Shown here: positions 44,792 through 62,061 of the stretch, in pieces
Layout of the letters: each line of letters begins with the position of its first letter
How positions within the stretch are numbered: position 1 is the first letter of the stretch
NCBI GenBank assembly: GCA_016707445.1
Contig: JADJHR010000008.1
Coordinates: forward strand, 1 to 64,000
Length of the DNA stretch: 64,000 bases
Direction: 5' to 3'
DNA from: Rubrivivax sp.
Lineage (GTDB): Bacteria; Pseudomonadota; Gammaproteobacteria; Burkholderiales; Burkholderiaceae_C
Position numbers and translations under genes: made by a program
Notes under the pieces: generated by a model
The model's input: the letters and a program-made list of their open reading frames with translations, nothing else
Database searches by the model: none
Told to the model about the DNA's origin: nothing

Positions 44792-44820
44792 ATTATATTG
44801 GATGGTCGAATTTGCGGCAA
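44792..44820 (-). promoter_or_regulatory. Sigma-70 promoter of the str operon (rpsL)
   Basis: TTGCCG (44820-44815), 17-nt spacer, exact TATAAT (44797-44792) on the minus strand. It is immediately next to the start of the divergent PIN gene at 44829. Confidence 0.8.
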
Positions 44821-44828
44821 GCCGCTAG

Positions 44829-45287
44829 ATGAAACCTCTTTTCGTGGTGCTGGACACCAATGTGGTGCTCGACTGGTTCGTGTTCCACAACCCCGGAGTC
44901 AAAGCCATCGCTCGCGCCATTGAGCAGGGTTCGGTGCGCTGGCTGTGCAGTTCCCCGATGCGGGCTGAACTGGCCCATGTCCTGGCAAACGCCCGGCTTG
45001 GAGAAGCTCCGGTCGATTGCGAGCATGTACTTACTCTTGTCAATCGCCTGGCCCACCGATTGGAACCCTCCGGTTCGCTGTCGCTGCAACGCCTGCGCTG
45101 CAGCGACAGCAGCGATCAGATGTTCATCGACCTGGCCCTGAGCCAAGGGGCACGTTGGCTGCTCAGTCGCGATCGTGCCCTGTTGAAACTGGCGCGCAAG
45201 GCGGCGGTCTCAGGCCTGCTGATCCAGACGCCCGAGGCCTGGCGACCCGAATTGGATGCAGACGCAGACACGCAGGCTGAAAGGTAA
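44829..45287 (+). CDS. PIN-domain protein (putative toxin/RNase, COG1569-like)
   Basis: 152 residues with the PIN nuclease pattern: first acidic site in VVLDTNVVLDWFVF, central Glu in SPMRAELAHVLANAR, and the later acidic cluster in SSDQMFIDLALSQG and LLSRDRALLKLAR. PIN proteins are metal-dependent RNases, often toxins of VapBC type. No antitoxin-like gene lies alongside: it sits alone on the plus strand between rpoC and rpsL. It may be a housekeeping-type relative kept at this spot in beta-proteobacteria. Confidence 0.8.
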   Translation: MKPLFVVLDTNVVLDWFVFHNPGVKAIARAIEQGSVRWLCSSPMRAELAHVLANARLGEAPVDCEHVLTLVNRLAHRLEPSGSLSLQRLRCSDSSDQMFIDLALSQGARWLLSRDRALLKLARKAAVSGLLIQTPEAWRPELDADADTQAER

Positions 45288-45292
45288 AAAAG

Positions 45293-45313
45293 AGGGCGGC
45301 TGGCAGCCGCCCT
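45293..45313. terminator. Bidirectional terminator between PIN gene and rpoC
   Basis: AGGGCGGC / GCCGCCCT stem with short loop, just after the PIN stop and 56 nt beyond the rpoC stop. On the minus strand CTCTTTTTTACC follows the stem, a proper T-run for rpoC. Confidence 0.75.
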
Positions 45314-45368
45314 TCTGGCAAGGGGTGGGGTGGCCGGCGCCCAGGCACAGCAGGGCGTGCCTGGCCGC

Positions 45369-49623
<4,255 letters not shown>

Positions 49624-49635
49624 GGGTATCGCTCC

Positions 49636-53758
<4,123 letters not shown>

Positions 53759-54056
53759 TGAACTCTCCGTGTCGAGAACCCGCAGCTGGCCCAGCTACGA
53801 ATCCATCGGCGACTGGCGACCCAGGTGGCCCGGGGCCGCCCCCCGGGGGGCGGCCCGGCGCCCGTCGTCAACCGGCTTGCTCCTGAAGCTTGGTGGCAGG
53901 CCACTACCTGCCGCTGGCGGACAACCCCGGCATTGCACCGGAGTCCGACCAAACCCGTTCTCTGCAGTCGGATCAGAGAACACTTGCAAGGGCGGCACGC
54001 CGCACTTGCAAGTGCTCCCTGCGGCGCCCGAAGGCACCACAGCGAGCGGTTCAAAC
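53759..54056 (-). promoter_or_regulatory. Structured rplL-rpoB intergenic region
   Basis: It contains a 24-nt perfect GC palindrome (53833-53856). It also holds a strong hairpin (53978-54017) with 13-base arms around CTTGCAAGTG plus an inner GCGGC/GCCGC. E. coli has an attenuator and RNase III site in the same gap, adjusting RpoBC against ribosomal protein output; a similar role is likely here. No gene seen. Confidence 0.6.
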
Positions 54057-54434
54057 TTACTTGATCTCGGCCTTGGCGCCGGCGTCCAGCAGCTTCTTCA
54101 GTGCGGCGTCGGCGTCGGCCTTCGGAATGGCTTCCTTCACGGCCTTGGGCGCACCGTCGACCAGGTCCTTGGCTTCCTTCAGGCCCAGGCCGGTGATTTC
54201 GCGAACCGCCTTGATGACCGACACCTTGGCGGCGCCAGCCTCGAGCAGCATCACGTTGAATTCGGTCTGCTCCTCGACCACGGCGGCGGCACCAGCCCCA
54301 GCACCAGCGGCCGGGGCCGCCATCGCGGCGGCGGAAACGCCGAACTTCTCTTCAATGGCCTTGACCAGGTCATTGAGTTCCATCACGGACATGCTGTCCA
54401 TTGAGGACAGGAAAGCGTCTTTGTCGAATGCCAT
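54057..54434 (-). CDS. rplL: 50S ribosomal protein L7/L12
   Basis: 125 residues. N-terminal dimerisation part (MAFDKDAFLSSMDSMSVMEL), Ala/Gly hinge (AAAMAAPAAGAGAGAAAVVE) and C-terminal factor-binding domain (EFNVMLLEAGAAKVSVIKAV, GLGLKEAKDLVDGAPKAVKE). It forms the stalk that recruits elongation factors. Follows rplJ by 48 nt. Confidence 0.98.
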   Translation of the reverse strand: MAFDKDAFLSSMDSMSVMELNDLVKAIEEKFGVSAAAMAAPAAGAGAGAAAVVEEQTEFNVMLLEAGAAKVSVIKAVREITGLGLKEAKDLVDGAPKAVKEAIPKADADAALKKLLDAGAKAEIK

Positions 54435-54482
54435 GTTGATTACCTCGAAATTGAATGGAGTTCTGAATGGGAGATGCGATCG

Positions 54483-55004
54483 TCAGGCGGCAGCGGCTTC
54501 GGGCTCGGCCTGCACGCCACCGCCGCGCTTTTCGGCCACGGCCGCAAGCACGACGGCCATGCGCTGGATCGGCGACTTCAACAGGCCGGCCACCTGGGCG
54601 ATCAGCACCTCGCGGCTCGGGATGGCGGCCAGGGCCTTGACCCCGTCAGCATCCAGCGCCTTGCCGGCGTATGCACCACCCTTGATGACGAGCTTGTCGT
54701 TGCCCTTGGCGAAATCGGCGACGACCTTTGCCGCGGCGACGGCATCTTCGGAAAAGCTGTAGATCAGCGGACCGACCATGGCACCCTGGGCCACCTCGAA
54801 CGGCGTGCCGGCGACGGCGCGCTGTGCCAGGGAGTTCTTCAGCACGTGAAGATAAACCCCCTTGGCACGCGCGTCGACGCGCAGCTTGTTCAGGTGTTCC
54901 ACGGTGAGGCCACGGTATTCGGCCATGGCCAGCGTCTGCGAGCGTGCGGCCTGCGCCGACACGCCTTCGATCACGGCTGCCTTTTCGTTGCGGTTGAGAC
55001 TCAA
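54483..55004 (-). CDS. rplJ: 50S ribosomal protein L10
   Basis: 173 residues. The likely start is TTG at 55004 (SLNRNEKAAVIEGVSAQAAR follows), with GAGGAG 6 nt upstream; no ATG is available at this point, and the family begins MSLNRNEK. It has the conserved LAMAEYRGLTVEHLNKLRVD-like region and the stalk-binding C-terminal helix. L10 anchors L7/L12 and in other bacteria represses its own operon through the leader. Confidence 0.95.
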   Translation of the reverse strand: MSLNRNEKAAVIEGVSAQAARSQTLAMAEYRGLTVEHLNKLRVDARAKGVYLHVLKNSLAQRAVAGTPFEVAQGAMVGPLIYSFSEDAVAAAKVVADFAKGNDKLVIKGGAYAGKALDADGVKALAAIPSREVLIAQVAGLLKSPIQRMAVVLAAVAEKRGGGVQAEPEAAAA

Positions 55005-55266
55005 GGTCTGCTCCTCACTTTCAAGTGCCCTGGTGCCGCAGTCGCGGCCTTTGGGCACACCCGGAATCAGCGACCATCTGATAGCAACCACTCATTCGAG
55101 GTTCCTAAACAGCGGGTTCGCCATCTGCGCTGGACATTAAGGCTGCCGGGCCTTCCCGGTCATCCACCAGCGGTCTTGGATAGCCTGCGTGCCTCGAAAG
55201 ACGCACAGCCCACCAATCTCTTGGCAGGGTCTGGCCCGAGGGCCAGACCCGCCATCGTCTGCGTCG
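55005..55266 (-). promoter_or_regulatory. rplA-rplJ leader region
   Basis: 262 nt without a gene. An inverted repeat at 55227-55250 (GGGTCTGGCCC / GGGCCAGACCC) follows the rplA stop. The rest is the candidate L10-binding leader of rplJL; I cannot draw the known L10 fold with confidence. Confidence 0.45.
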
Positions 55267-55975
55267 TCAGGCGGTGGCCGGGGCCGCGATCGACGCGGTG
55301 TCCACCCGCACGCCCACGCCCATGGTCGACGACACCGCCACCTTGCGCAGGTAAACCCCCTTGCTGGTGGCCGGCTTGGACTTGTTCAATGCTTCGATCA
55401 GTGCGCGCAAGTTGGCCACCAGCTTGTCGTCGTCGAACGATCGACGGCCGATGGTGCCGTGAATGATGCCGGCTTTGTCGACGCGGAACTGCACCTGACC
55501 GGCCTTGGCGTTGCGCACGGCTTGCGCCACATCGGGCGTGACCGTGCCGACCTTCGGGTTGGGCATCAGGCCACGCGGGCCCAGGATCTGGCCCAGCGTG
55601 CCGACCACACGCATCGTGTCGGGCGAGGCGATCACGACGTCGAAGTCCATCTTGCCGGCCTTGATCTCGGCGGCCAGGTCGTCCATGCCGACGATGTCGG
55701 CACCGGCGGCCTTGGCCTCTTCGGCCTTGGCGCCTTGCGCGAACACGGCGACGCGCTTGGTCTTGCCGGTGCCGCTGGGCATCACGACCGCGCCGCGAAC
55801 AACCTGGTCGGACTTCTTCGCGTCGATGCCCAGTTGCACGGCGACGTCGATGGACTCGTCGAACTTGGCGGTGGCGCAGCTCTTGACGAGCGTCAGCGCG
55901 TCAGCCAGCGGGTACAGCTTGGTGCTCTCGACCTTGCCCTGCGAGGGTCTTGGCCTTCTTGGTCAGCTTGGCCAT
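55267..55975 (-). CDS. rplA: 50S ribosomal protein L1 (one frame break)
   Basis: The start MAKLTKKAKTL is at 55975. An extra base near 55945 shifts the frame, and the protein resumes as GKVESTKLYPLADALTLVKS, FDESIDVAVQLGIDAKKSDQ and GLMPNPKVGTVTPDVAQAVR. The span of 709 nt is one above 236 codons. L1 forms the mobile stalk at the E site and, in many bacteria, represses rplKA. Its start lies 2 nt after the rplK stop. Confidence 0.95.
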
Positions 55976-55977
55976 GC

Positions 55978-56409
55978 TCAGACTCCTTCCACCGTGATGC
56001 CCATCGAACGGGCTGAACCGGCAATCGTCTTCACCGCACGATCGAGGTCGGCGGCCGTGAGGTCCTTGATCTTGGTCTTGGCGATCTCTTCGAGCTGCGC
56101 GCGCGTGACCTTGCCCACCTTTTCCAGATGCGGCTTGCTCGAACCCTTGTCGATCTTGGCCGCCTTCTTCAGCAGCACGGTCGCGGGCGGCGACTTCAGC
56201 ACGAAGGTGAACGACTTGTCGGCGAAGGCGGTGATCACCACCGGCAGCTTCAGGCCCGGTTCGTAGCTCTGCGTCTGGGCGTTGAACGCCTTGCAGAACT
56301 CCATGATGTTCAGGCCGCGCTGGCCGAGGGCCGGGCCGATCGGGGGCGAAGGATTGGCCTTGCCCGCCGGGACTTGCAGCTTGATGAAGCCGACGATCTT
56401 CTTTGCCAT
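55978..56409 (-). CDS. rplK: 50S ribosomal protein L11
   Basis: 143 residues, MAKKIVGFIKLQVPAGKANP with the thiostrepton-region prolines (SPPIGPALGQRGLNIMEFCK) and C-terminal RNA-binding domain (AAKIDKGSSKPHLEKVGKVT). Needed for RelA activation and factor binding. Confidence 0.98.
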   Translation of the reverse strand: MAKKIVGFIKLQVPAGKANPSPPIGPALGQRGLNIMEFCKAFNAQTQSYEPGLKLPVVITAFADKSFTFVLKSPPATVLLKKAAKIDKGSSKPHLEKVGKVTRAQLEEIAKTKIKDLTAADLDRAVKTIAGSARSMGITVEGV

Positions 56410-56537
56410 GAATGGCTCCTCGAGTTCAAACGACCGCTTGCGCGATCTCCTCGTCTATCGACCCTCTACAAAATCAGCACACCGGGGTCGGGGCGGTGCG
56501 CTTCAGACTTTGCCTGCGGCGCTGCGCGCCTTCGGCG

Positions 56538-56566
56538 AGGTCTGACGAGCGGGGCTCGTCAGACCT
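56538..56566. terminator. 12-bp hairpin over the nusG stop codon
   Basis: AGGTCTGACGAG / CTCGTCAGACCT with a 5-nt loop. The nusG TGA lies inside the arm. T-tract (TTTT) follows on the plus strand, not the minus, so it is more likely an RNA stabiliser or pausing/processing element of the nusG-rplK transcript. Confidence 0.5.
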
Positions 56567-57182
56567 TTTCGACTTGCGCGAAATCGAGCTCGACCGGCGT
56601 CGCACGCCCGAAGATCGTGACCGAAACGCGGACCTTGCTCTTCTCGTAGTTGACGTCCTCGACGGCGCCGTTGAAGTCGGTGAACGGGCCTTCCTTGACG
56701 CGCACCAGTTCGCCCACGGTCCATTCGACCTTGGGCCGCGGCTTGTCGATGCCTTCCTGCATCTGACTGACGATCTTGGCCACCTCGGCCTCGGAGATCG
56801 GTGCCGGCCGGTTGCGCGCGCCGCCGATGAAACCGGTGACCTTGCTGGTGTGCTTGACCAGGTGCCAGGTGTCGTCGGCCATCTCCATCTCCACCAGCAC
56901 GTAGCCCGGGTAGATGCGGCGCTCGGTGACCGTCTTCTTGCCGTTCTTCAGTTCGACCACTTCCTCGGTCGGAACCAGGATGCGGCCGAATTTGTCCTGC
57001 ATGCCGGCACGGTCGATGCGCTCGCGCAGATTGCGCTCGACGGCCTTTTCCATGCCGGAATAGGCGTGCACGATGTACCAGCGCTTGTTCGAAGGCGACG
57101 GCGCCAGCATAGCGGCGGCGTCGACGGCTGCGACGCTGCCAGTGGGTTCGGCCGATGCCGTGGATTCGGTGGATTCAGTCAT
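56559..57182 (-). CDS. nusG: Transcription termination/antitermination protein NusG
   Basis: 207 residues. An acidic/Ser-Thr-rich N-terminal tail of about 30 residues precedes the NGN domain (KRWYIVHAYSGMEKAVERNL), followed by a KOW domain (VRVKEGPFTDFNGAVEDVNY). NusG binds RNA polymerase and links it to Rho, S10 and ribosomes. It overlaps no neighbour and follows secE by 7 nt. Confidence 0.97.
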   Translation of the reverse strand: MTESTESTASAEPTGSVAAVDAAAMLAPSPSNKRWYIVHAYSGMEKAVERNLRERIDRAGMQDKFGRILVPTEEVVELKNGKKTVTERRIYPGYVLVEMEMADDTWHLVKHTSKVTGFIGGARNRPAPISEAEVAKIVSQMQEGIDKPRPKVEWTVGELVRVKEGPFTDFNGAVEDVNYEKSKVRVSVTIFGRATPVELDFAQVEKV

Positions 57183-57189
57183 TGGGCCC

Positions 57190-57576
57190 TCAGCGCTTCC
57201 AGCCCAGGATCAGGTCGTACAGCACCCACTCCAGGGTCTTGTCGGTCAGAAACATGAACAGCGCCATCGTGAACACGAACGCCATGACATAACCGGTCAT
57301 CTGCATTGCCTCCTTGCGCGTCGGCCAGACGACCTTCTTCACTTCGCGCACCGATTCGCGGCCGAAGCCGATCAGATGTCGACCCGATTCGGATGCGAAA
57401 AACAGGCCGACCGCAGCAGCCAGCACCAGCAGCAGCGCGATCACGCGCAGCCATAGATCCTGCTTGCCCAGCGCATAGAAGACCACGATCGCGCCCACGA
57501 CCAGAACGGCCGCACCGGCCAGCTTGGCCTTGTCGGCGCCGGTGGTGACGGTTTCAACGCTCTGTTGGGTTGCCAT
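57190..57576 (-). CDS. secE: Preprotein translocase subunit SecE
   Basis: 128 residues, MATQQSVETVTTGADKAKLA. Three membrane helices are visible, the E. coli-type long form, with the conserved amphipathic ESVREVKKVVWPTRKEAMQM before the last helix. It stabilises SecY. Upstream in-frame codons before 57576 overlap the tRNA-Trp spacer. Confidence 0.96.
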   Translation of the reverse strand: MATQQSVETVTTGADKAKLAGAAVLVVGAIVVFYALGKQDLWLRVIALLLVLAAAVGLFFASESGRHLIGFGRESVREVKKVVWPTRKEAMQMTGYVMAFVFTMALFMFLTDKTLEWVLYDLILGWKR

Positions 57577-57719
57577 GACGTTTTCGATGCTCGTTGGGCT
57601 TGCGGCCGGGCCGCCAGCTCGCGCCGGGCCCGGCCCTCGGCAAGGCCCGCCGAGCCGGATCAACGCTCGCGGGCCGTATCGAGATGTCCATCCGGGGCCA
57701 GACCGGATCGTTCACCGGG

Positions 57720-57795
57720 TGGCAGGGGCAGAGGGAATCGAACCCCCAACCTTCGGTTTTGGAGACCGACGCTCTGCCAATTGAGCTATACCCCT
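57720..57795 (-). tRNA. tRNA-Trp (CCA)
   Basis: 76 nt, acceptor AGGGGTA, anticodon loop CTCCAAA (anticodon CCA), T-loop GGTTCGATTCC, encoded CCA. Between tuf2 and secE, the normal place. Confidence 0.95.
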
Positions 57796-57824
57796 GCGGC
57801 AAACCTTGTGACTTCGATTGTTGA

Positions 57825-59016
57825 CTACTCGATGATCTTGGCCACGACGCCGGCGCCGACGGTGCGCCCGCCCTCGCGGATGGCAAATCGCAGGCCTTCT
57901 TCCATCGCGATCGGGTTGATCAGCTTGACGGTGATGCTGACGTTGTCGCCGGGCATGACCATCTCCTTGTCCTTCCGGCAGCTCCACCGCCCCGGTCACG
58001 TCCGTGGTGCGGAAGTAGAACTGCGGCCGGTAGTTGTTGAAGAAGGGCGTGTGGCGCCCGCCTTCTTCCTTGCTCAGCACGTAGATCTCGGCCGTGAAGT
58101 GCGTGTGCGGCTTGACGCTGCCGGGCTTGCACAGCACCTGGCCGCGCTCCACGTCTTCGCGCTTGGTGCCGCGCAGCAGGATGCCGACGTTGTCGCCGGC
58201 CTGGCCCTGGTCGAGCAGCTTGCGGAACATCTCCACGCCGGTGCAGGTGGTCTTCTTGGACGCACGGATGCCGACGATCTCGATTTCCTCGCCGACCTTG
58301 ACCACGCCGCGCTCGATGCGGCCGGTCACCACGGTGCCACGGCCGGAGATGCTGAACACGTCTTCGACGGGCATCAGGAAGGCGCCGTCGATGGCGCGCT
58401 CGGGCGTGGGGATGTAGCTGTCCAGCGCGTCGGCCAGCTTCATGATGGCGCCTTCGCCGAGCTCGCCCTTGTCGCCTTCCATGGCCAGCTTGGCGCTGCC
58501 CTGGATGATGGGGGTGTCGTCGCCGGGGAAGTCGTACTTGTCGAGCAGCTCGCGCACTTCCATCTCGACGAGCTCGAGCAGCTCGGCGTCGTCGACCATG
58601 TCGCACTTGTTCAGGAACACGATGATGTAGGGCACGCCGACCTGGCGCGCCAGCAGGATGTGCTCGCGCGTCTGCGGCATCGGGCCGTCGGCGGCCGAGC
58701 ACACCAGGATCGCGCCGTCCATCTGCGCCGCACCGGTGATCATGTTCTTCACGTAGTCGGCGTGCCCGGGGCAGTCGACGTGCGCGTAGTGGCGGTTCGC
58801 GGTCTCGTACTCGACGTGCGAGGTGTTGATGGTGATGCCACGCGCCTTTTCTTCCGGCGCGTTGTCGATCTGGTCGTAGCCCTTGGCCTCGCCGCCGAAC
58901 TTGGCCGACAGCACCGTCGTGATCGCCGCCGTCAGCGTCGTCTTGCCGTGGTCCACGTGACCGATCGTGCCCACGTTCACGTGCGGCTTGGTCCGTTCGA
59001 ATTTGCCTTTTGCCAT
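57825..59016 (-). CDS. tuf: Elongation factor Tu, copy 2 (one frame break near the 3' end)
   Basis: Starts MAKGKFERTKPHVNVGTIGH and runs intact to TTDVTGAVELPEG. There an extra base near 57971 breaks the frame before KEMVMPGDNVSITVKLINPI. The span of 1192 nt is one above 397 codons. Compared with copy 1 it has NRHY, DFPGDDTPIIQG, IRASKKTT and LPEGKEM. The break lies exactly at the edge of the 143-nt tract shared with copy 1, so the 3' part may be an assembly patch. It is followed by tRNA-Trp and secE. Confidence 0.95.
57829..57971. repeat. 143-nt tract identical to tuf copy 1 (40094-40236)
   Basis: See the matching block in copy 1. The right edge coincides with the frame break. Confidence 0.85.
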
Positions 59017-59092
59017 TTCTTGCGCTCCTGGCGTCTGAAGGTTGACAACTGAATTCGTCGCCGCGGTACGGCGCCAAATTCCGGAAATCGGG

Positions 59093-59167
<75 letters not shown>

Positions 59168-59271
59168 ATCGGTACGGGTCTGACGACCCCGCGCTGCTGC
59201 CGATCGGCAGACCCGTAACGACGAGCAAACACACTGCCGAATCACAGCTGGTTGGCACACCTTGCCTTCCT

Positions 59272-59345
59272 TGGAGCGGGAGACGGGAATCGAACCCGCG
59301 TCATTAGCTTGGAAGGCTAAGGTTCTGCCATTGAACTACTCCCGC
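59272..59345 (-). tRNA. tRNA-Gly (TCC)
   Basis: 74 nt, acceptor GCGGGAG / CTCCCGC, anticodon loop CTTCCAA with TCC, encoded CCA. Confidence 0.95.
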
Positions 59346-59382
59346 CCGGGGCCCGCTTCAGCACACACAACTTGCTGTCTCT

Positions 59383-59468
59383 TGGTGGAGGAGGCTGGAT
59401 TCGAACCAGCGTAGGCGTAAGCCAACAGATTTACAGTCTGCCCCCTTTAGCCACTCGGGCACCCCTCC
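59383..59468 (-). tRNA. tRNA-Tyr (GTA)
   Basis: 86 nt with a long variable arm (class II), anticodon GTA in loop CTGTAAA, acceptor GGAGGGG, encoded CCA. First gene of the tRNA-tuf transcript. Confidence 0.95.
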
Positions 59469-59481
59469 CAGAGAGCCGGTG

Positions 59482-59487
59482 AGTATA
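59482..59487 (-). promoter_or_regulatory. -10 element of the tRNA-tuf operon
   Basis: TATACT 13 nt before the tRNA-Tyr start; no good -35 at 17 nt. It overlaps the spacer after ung. Confidence 0.5.
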
Positions 59488-59506
59488 GCACGCAGGCTTG
59501 TGGCCG

Positions 59507-60183
59507 CTAGCCAGCGGAACTGAGCGCCCACCAGTCCACCCGATCCGCGGTCGCCAGGAAGTGGCTGCCGTCGGCCATGAACGCCCGCCGCATGTCGTGC
59601 GAGGGGTGACGCGTGCGCAGCACCGCAGCGCCACATCCCGCTGGGCGTGCCGCATCGAAGAAGGCATTGGCAGGCTTGCCCCATAAAAGGAAACTGGGTG
59701 GCATCGCATGCGCGCAGAGGATCTTGACGATCTCGGATGTAAGCACCTGCCAACCACATTCGTGTGACTGCCAGCCTGACCCAGCTCAACCGTCAGCACA
59801 GGGTTCAACAACAGCACGCCCTGCTTCGCCCACGCGTCGAGCGCCCAAAGCGATGGTCGCTGCCAGCCCGGTCGGTCGGCGGCCAGCACCTCGAAGAGCC
59901 TGCGCAGCGAATGTGGCTTGCCCTGTGCGGCAGAGAACGCCAGCCCGTCGGCATGGCCGGGTCGCGGGTAGGGATCCTGCCCGAAGATGACCACCTTGGC
60001 GGATTCCGGCGACACCAGGCGCAGGGCCCGGAAGGGGTCGGTCGGGGCGATCGGCCGGTCGGCCGACACCGCGCGCACCCGCTGCACCACGTCGGCACAG
60101 GCGGCTGGCGTCCAGCCCGGCAAGGCGGCGCGCCAGGCCGCCGGCAGGGACGCAAAGGCCGCCGGCAGGTCGTCGGCAGTCAC
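59507..60183 (-). CDS. ung: Uracil-DNA glycosylase (family 1; one frame break)
   Basis: GTG start at 60183 overlapping the trpC stop (GTGA). The catalytic water-activating motif is VVIFGQDPYPRPGHADGLAF and the minor-groove loop is RHPSHDMRRAF, as in Ung. After GSHTNV a missing G near 59750 breaks the frame; the protein resumes as WQVLTSEIVKILCAHAMPPS and FLLWGKPANAFFDAARPAGC. The span of 677 nt is one below 226 codons. It removes uracil from DNA. Overlap with trpC means translation is coupled. Confidence 0.92.
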
Positions 60184-60972
60184 GCGAACAACTGTTGCAG
60201 CGCTTGCCCAGGGTCGGGCGCCCGCATGAAGGCTTCGCCGACCAGGAAGGCGTGCACCTGTGCCGCGCGCATGCGCGCCACGTCGTGCGGGCCCAGGATG
60301 CCCGACTCGGTGATCAGCAGGCGCTCGGCCGGCACCCGCGGCAGCAGGTCCAGCGTGTTCTGCAAATTGACTTCGAAGCTGCGCAGGTTGCGGTTGTTGA
60401 TGCCCAGCAATGGCGTCTTCAACGCCAGTGCGCGCTGCAGTTCCAACGCGTCGTGCACCTCCACCAGCACGGCCATGCCCAGGCCGTGGGCGCAGGCTTC
60501 GAGATCGATCAGGCGGGCGTCGTCCAGACAGGCGGCGATCAGCAGGATGCAGTCGGCGCCCATCGCCCGCGCCTCGTAGACCTGCGCGGCATCGACCATG
60601 AAATCCTTGCGCAGCACCGGCAGGTCGCAGGCCACGCGGGCCACGCGCAGCGAAGTCGGCCGAGCCCTGGAAGAAGCGCTCGTCGGTCAGCACGCTGAGG
60701 CAGGTGGCGCCGTGGCGGGCGTAGCTGACCGCGATCTGGGCGGGAATGAAAGGGTCACGCAGCAGGCCCTTGCTCGGGCTGGCCTTCTTGATCTCGGCGA
60801 TCACCGCCGATCGGCCGGCCGCGATGGCCGCGCGCAACGCAGCCTCGAAGTCCCGAAGGTCGGCGCGGCGGTCCTCGGCCTCGGCACGCAGCCCGGCCAA
60901 TGAACGCCGGGCCAGCAAGGCCTTCACCTCCTCGCGCTTGACGGCGACGATGCGCTGCAGGATGTCCGACAT
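60180..60972 (-). CDS. trpC: Indole-3-glycerol phosphate synthase (one frame break)
   Basis: The start is MSDILQRIVAVKREEVKALL; catalytic Lys in IAEIKKASPSKGLLRD. The frame breaks after FFQGSADF near 60650 because of one extra base, then resumes as RVACDLPVLRKDFMVDAAQV, LLGINNRNLRSFEVNLQNTL and LITESGILGPHDVARM. The span of 793 nt is one above 264 codons. It closes the indole ring in tryptophan synthesis. It is trpC alone, not fused to trpF. Confidence 0.95.
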
Positions 60973-60984
60973 GCTCGGCCAGCC

Positions 60985-62022
60985 TCAGGTCGCGGGCCTG
61001 AACTTGTTGGTCATGGCGACGAACTGCGACAGCTTGGCCATCGCCGCGCCCGAGGCCACGGCTTCGCGCGACTTGCGCACGCCCTCGACCACGCTGGCAG
61101 CCACGCCGGCACAGTACAGCGCGGCACCGGCGTTCAGCAGCACGATGTCGCGCACCGGGCCGTCCTCGTTGGCCAGCGCCCGCTGGATACATTGCACCGA
61201 CTCTTCCTTGTTGGCTACCTTGAGCACGCGCGAGTCGTACACCGGCAGCCCGAAATCGCTGGGGTGCACCGTGTACTCGCGCACCTCGCCCTTGTGCAGC
61301 TCGCCCACCAGCGTCTCACCCGACAGCGAGATCTCATCCATCCCGTTCATGCCGTAGACCACCATCACGTGCTCGCTGCCCAGGCGCTGCAGCACCCGCA
61401 CCTGGATGCCGACCAGGTCGGGGTGGAACACACCCAGCAGCTGATTCGGCGCGCCTGCCGGGTTGGTCAACGGGCCCAGGATGTTGAAGATGGTGCGCAC
61501 ACCCAGCTCCTTGCGCACCGGCGCGGCGTGCTTCATGGCCGCGTGGTGGTTGGGCGCGAACATGAAGCCGATGCCGGTCTCCTGCAGGCAGACCGCGACC
61601 TGGTCGGGCGTCAGCTGGATGTAGGCACCCAGTGCCTCGACCACGTCGGCCGAGCCAGAGGTCGACGACACGCTGCGCCCGCCATGTTTGGCCACGCGCG
61701 CGCCGGCCGCCGCGGCGACGAACATCGACGCGGTGGAGATGTTGAAGGTGTGCGAGCTGTCGCCGCCGGTGCCCACGATGTCCACCAGATGGTTGCGGTC
61801 CAGCACCGGCACCGGCGTGGCGAACTCGCGCATCACCTGCGCCGCGGCCGCGATCTCGCCGATGGATTCCTTCTTGACGCGCAGGCCGATCGCGAAGGCG
61901 GCAATCATCACCGGCGACATCTCGCCGCCCATGATGCGGCGCATCAGCGCCAGCATCTCGTCGTGGAAGATCTCGCGGTGCTCGATGACGCGCGTCAGCG
62001 CTTCGGTGTTGGTGATGGTCAT
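60985..62022 (-). CDS. trpD: Anthranilate phosphoribosyltransferase
   Basis: 345 residues and intact. The PRPP-binding glycine motif is VDIVGTGGDSSHTFNISTAS, with KHGGRSVSSTSGSADVVEAL and the anthranilate-site HHAAMKHAAPVRKELGVRTI. It joins anthranilate to PRPP. Between trpG and trpC; 39 nt after trpG. Confidence 0.97.
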   Translation of the reverse strand: MTITNTEALTRVIEHREIFHDEMLALMRRIMGGEMSPVMIAAFAIGLRVKKESIGEIAAAAQVMREFATPVPVLDRNHLVDIVGTGGDSSHTFNISTASMFVAAAAGARVAKHGGRSVSSTSGSADVVEALGAYIQLTPDQVAVCLQETGIGFMFAPNHHAAMKHAAPVRKELGVRTIFNILGPLTNPAGAPNQLLGVFHPDLVGIQVRVLQRLGSEHVMVVYGMNGMDEISLSGETLVGELHKGEVREYTVHPSDFGLPVYDSRVLKVANKEESVQCIQRALANEDGPVRDIVLLNAGAALYCAGVAASVVEGVRKSREAVASGAAMAKLSQFVAMTNKFRPAT

Positions 62023-62061
62023 GGGCTGGTCTCTTTGCAGGTGTGACGTCGATGGCTGGCG

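Noticed and set aside
44829..45287. PIN gene as half of a VapBC toxin-antitoxin pair
   Set aside because: No small antitoxin gene is adjacent; the upstream neighbour is the rpsL promoter.
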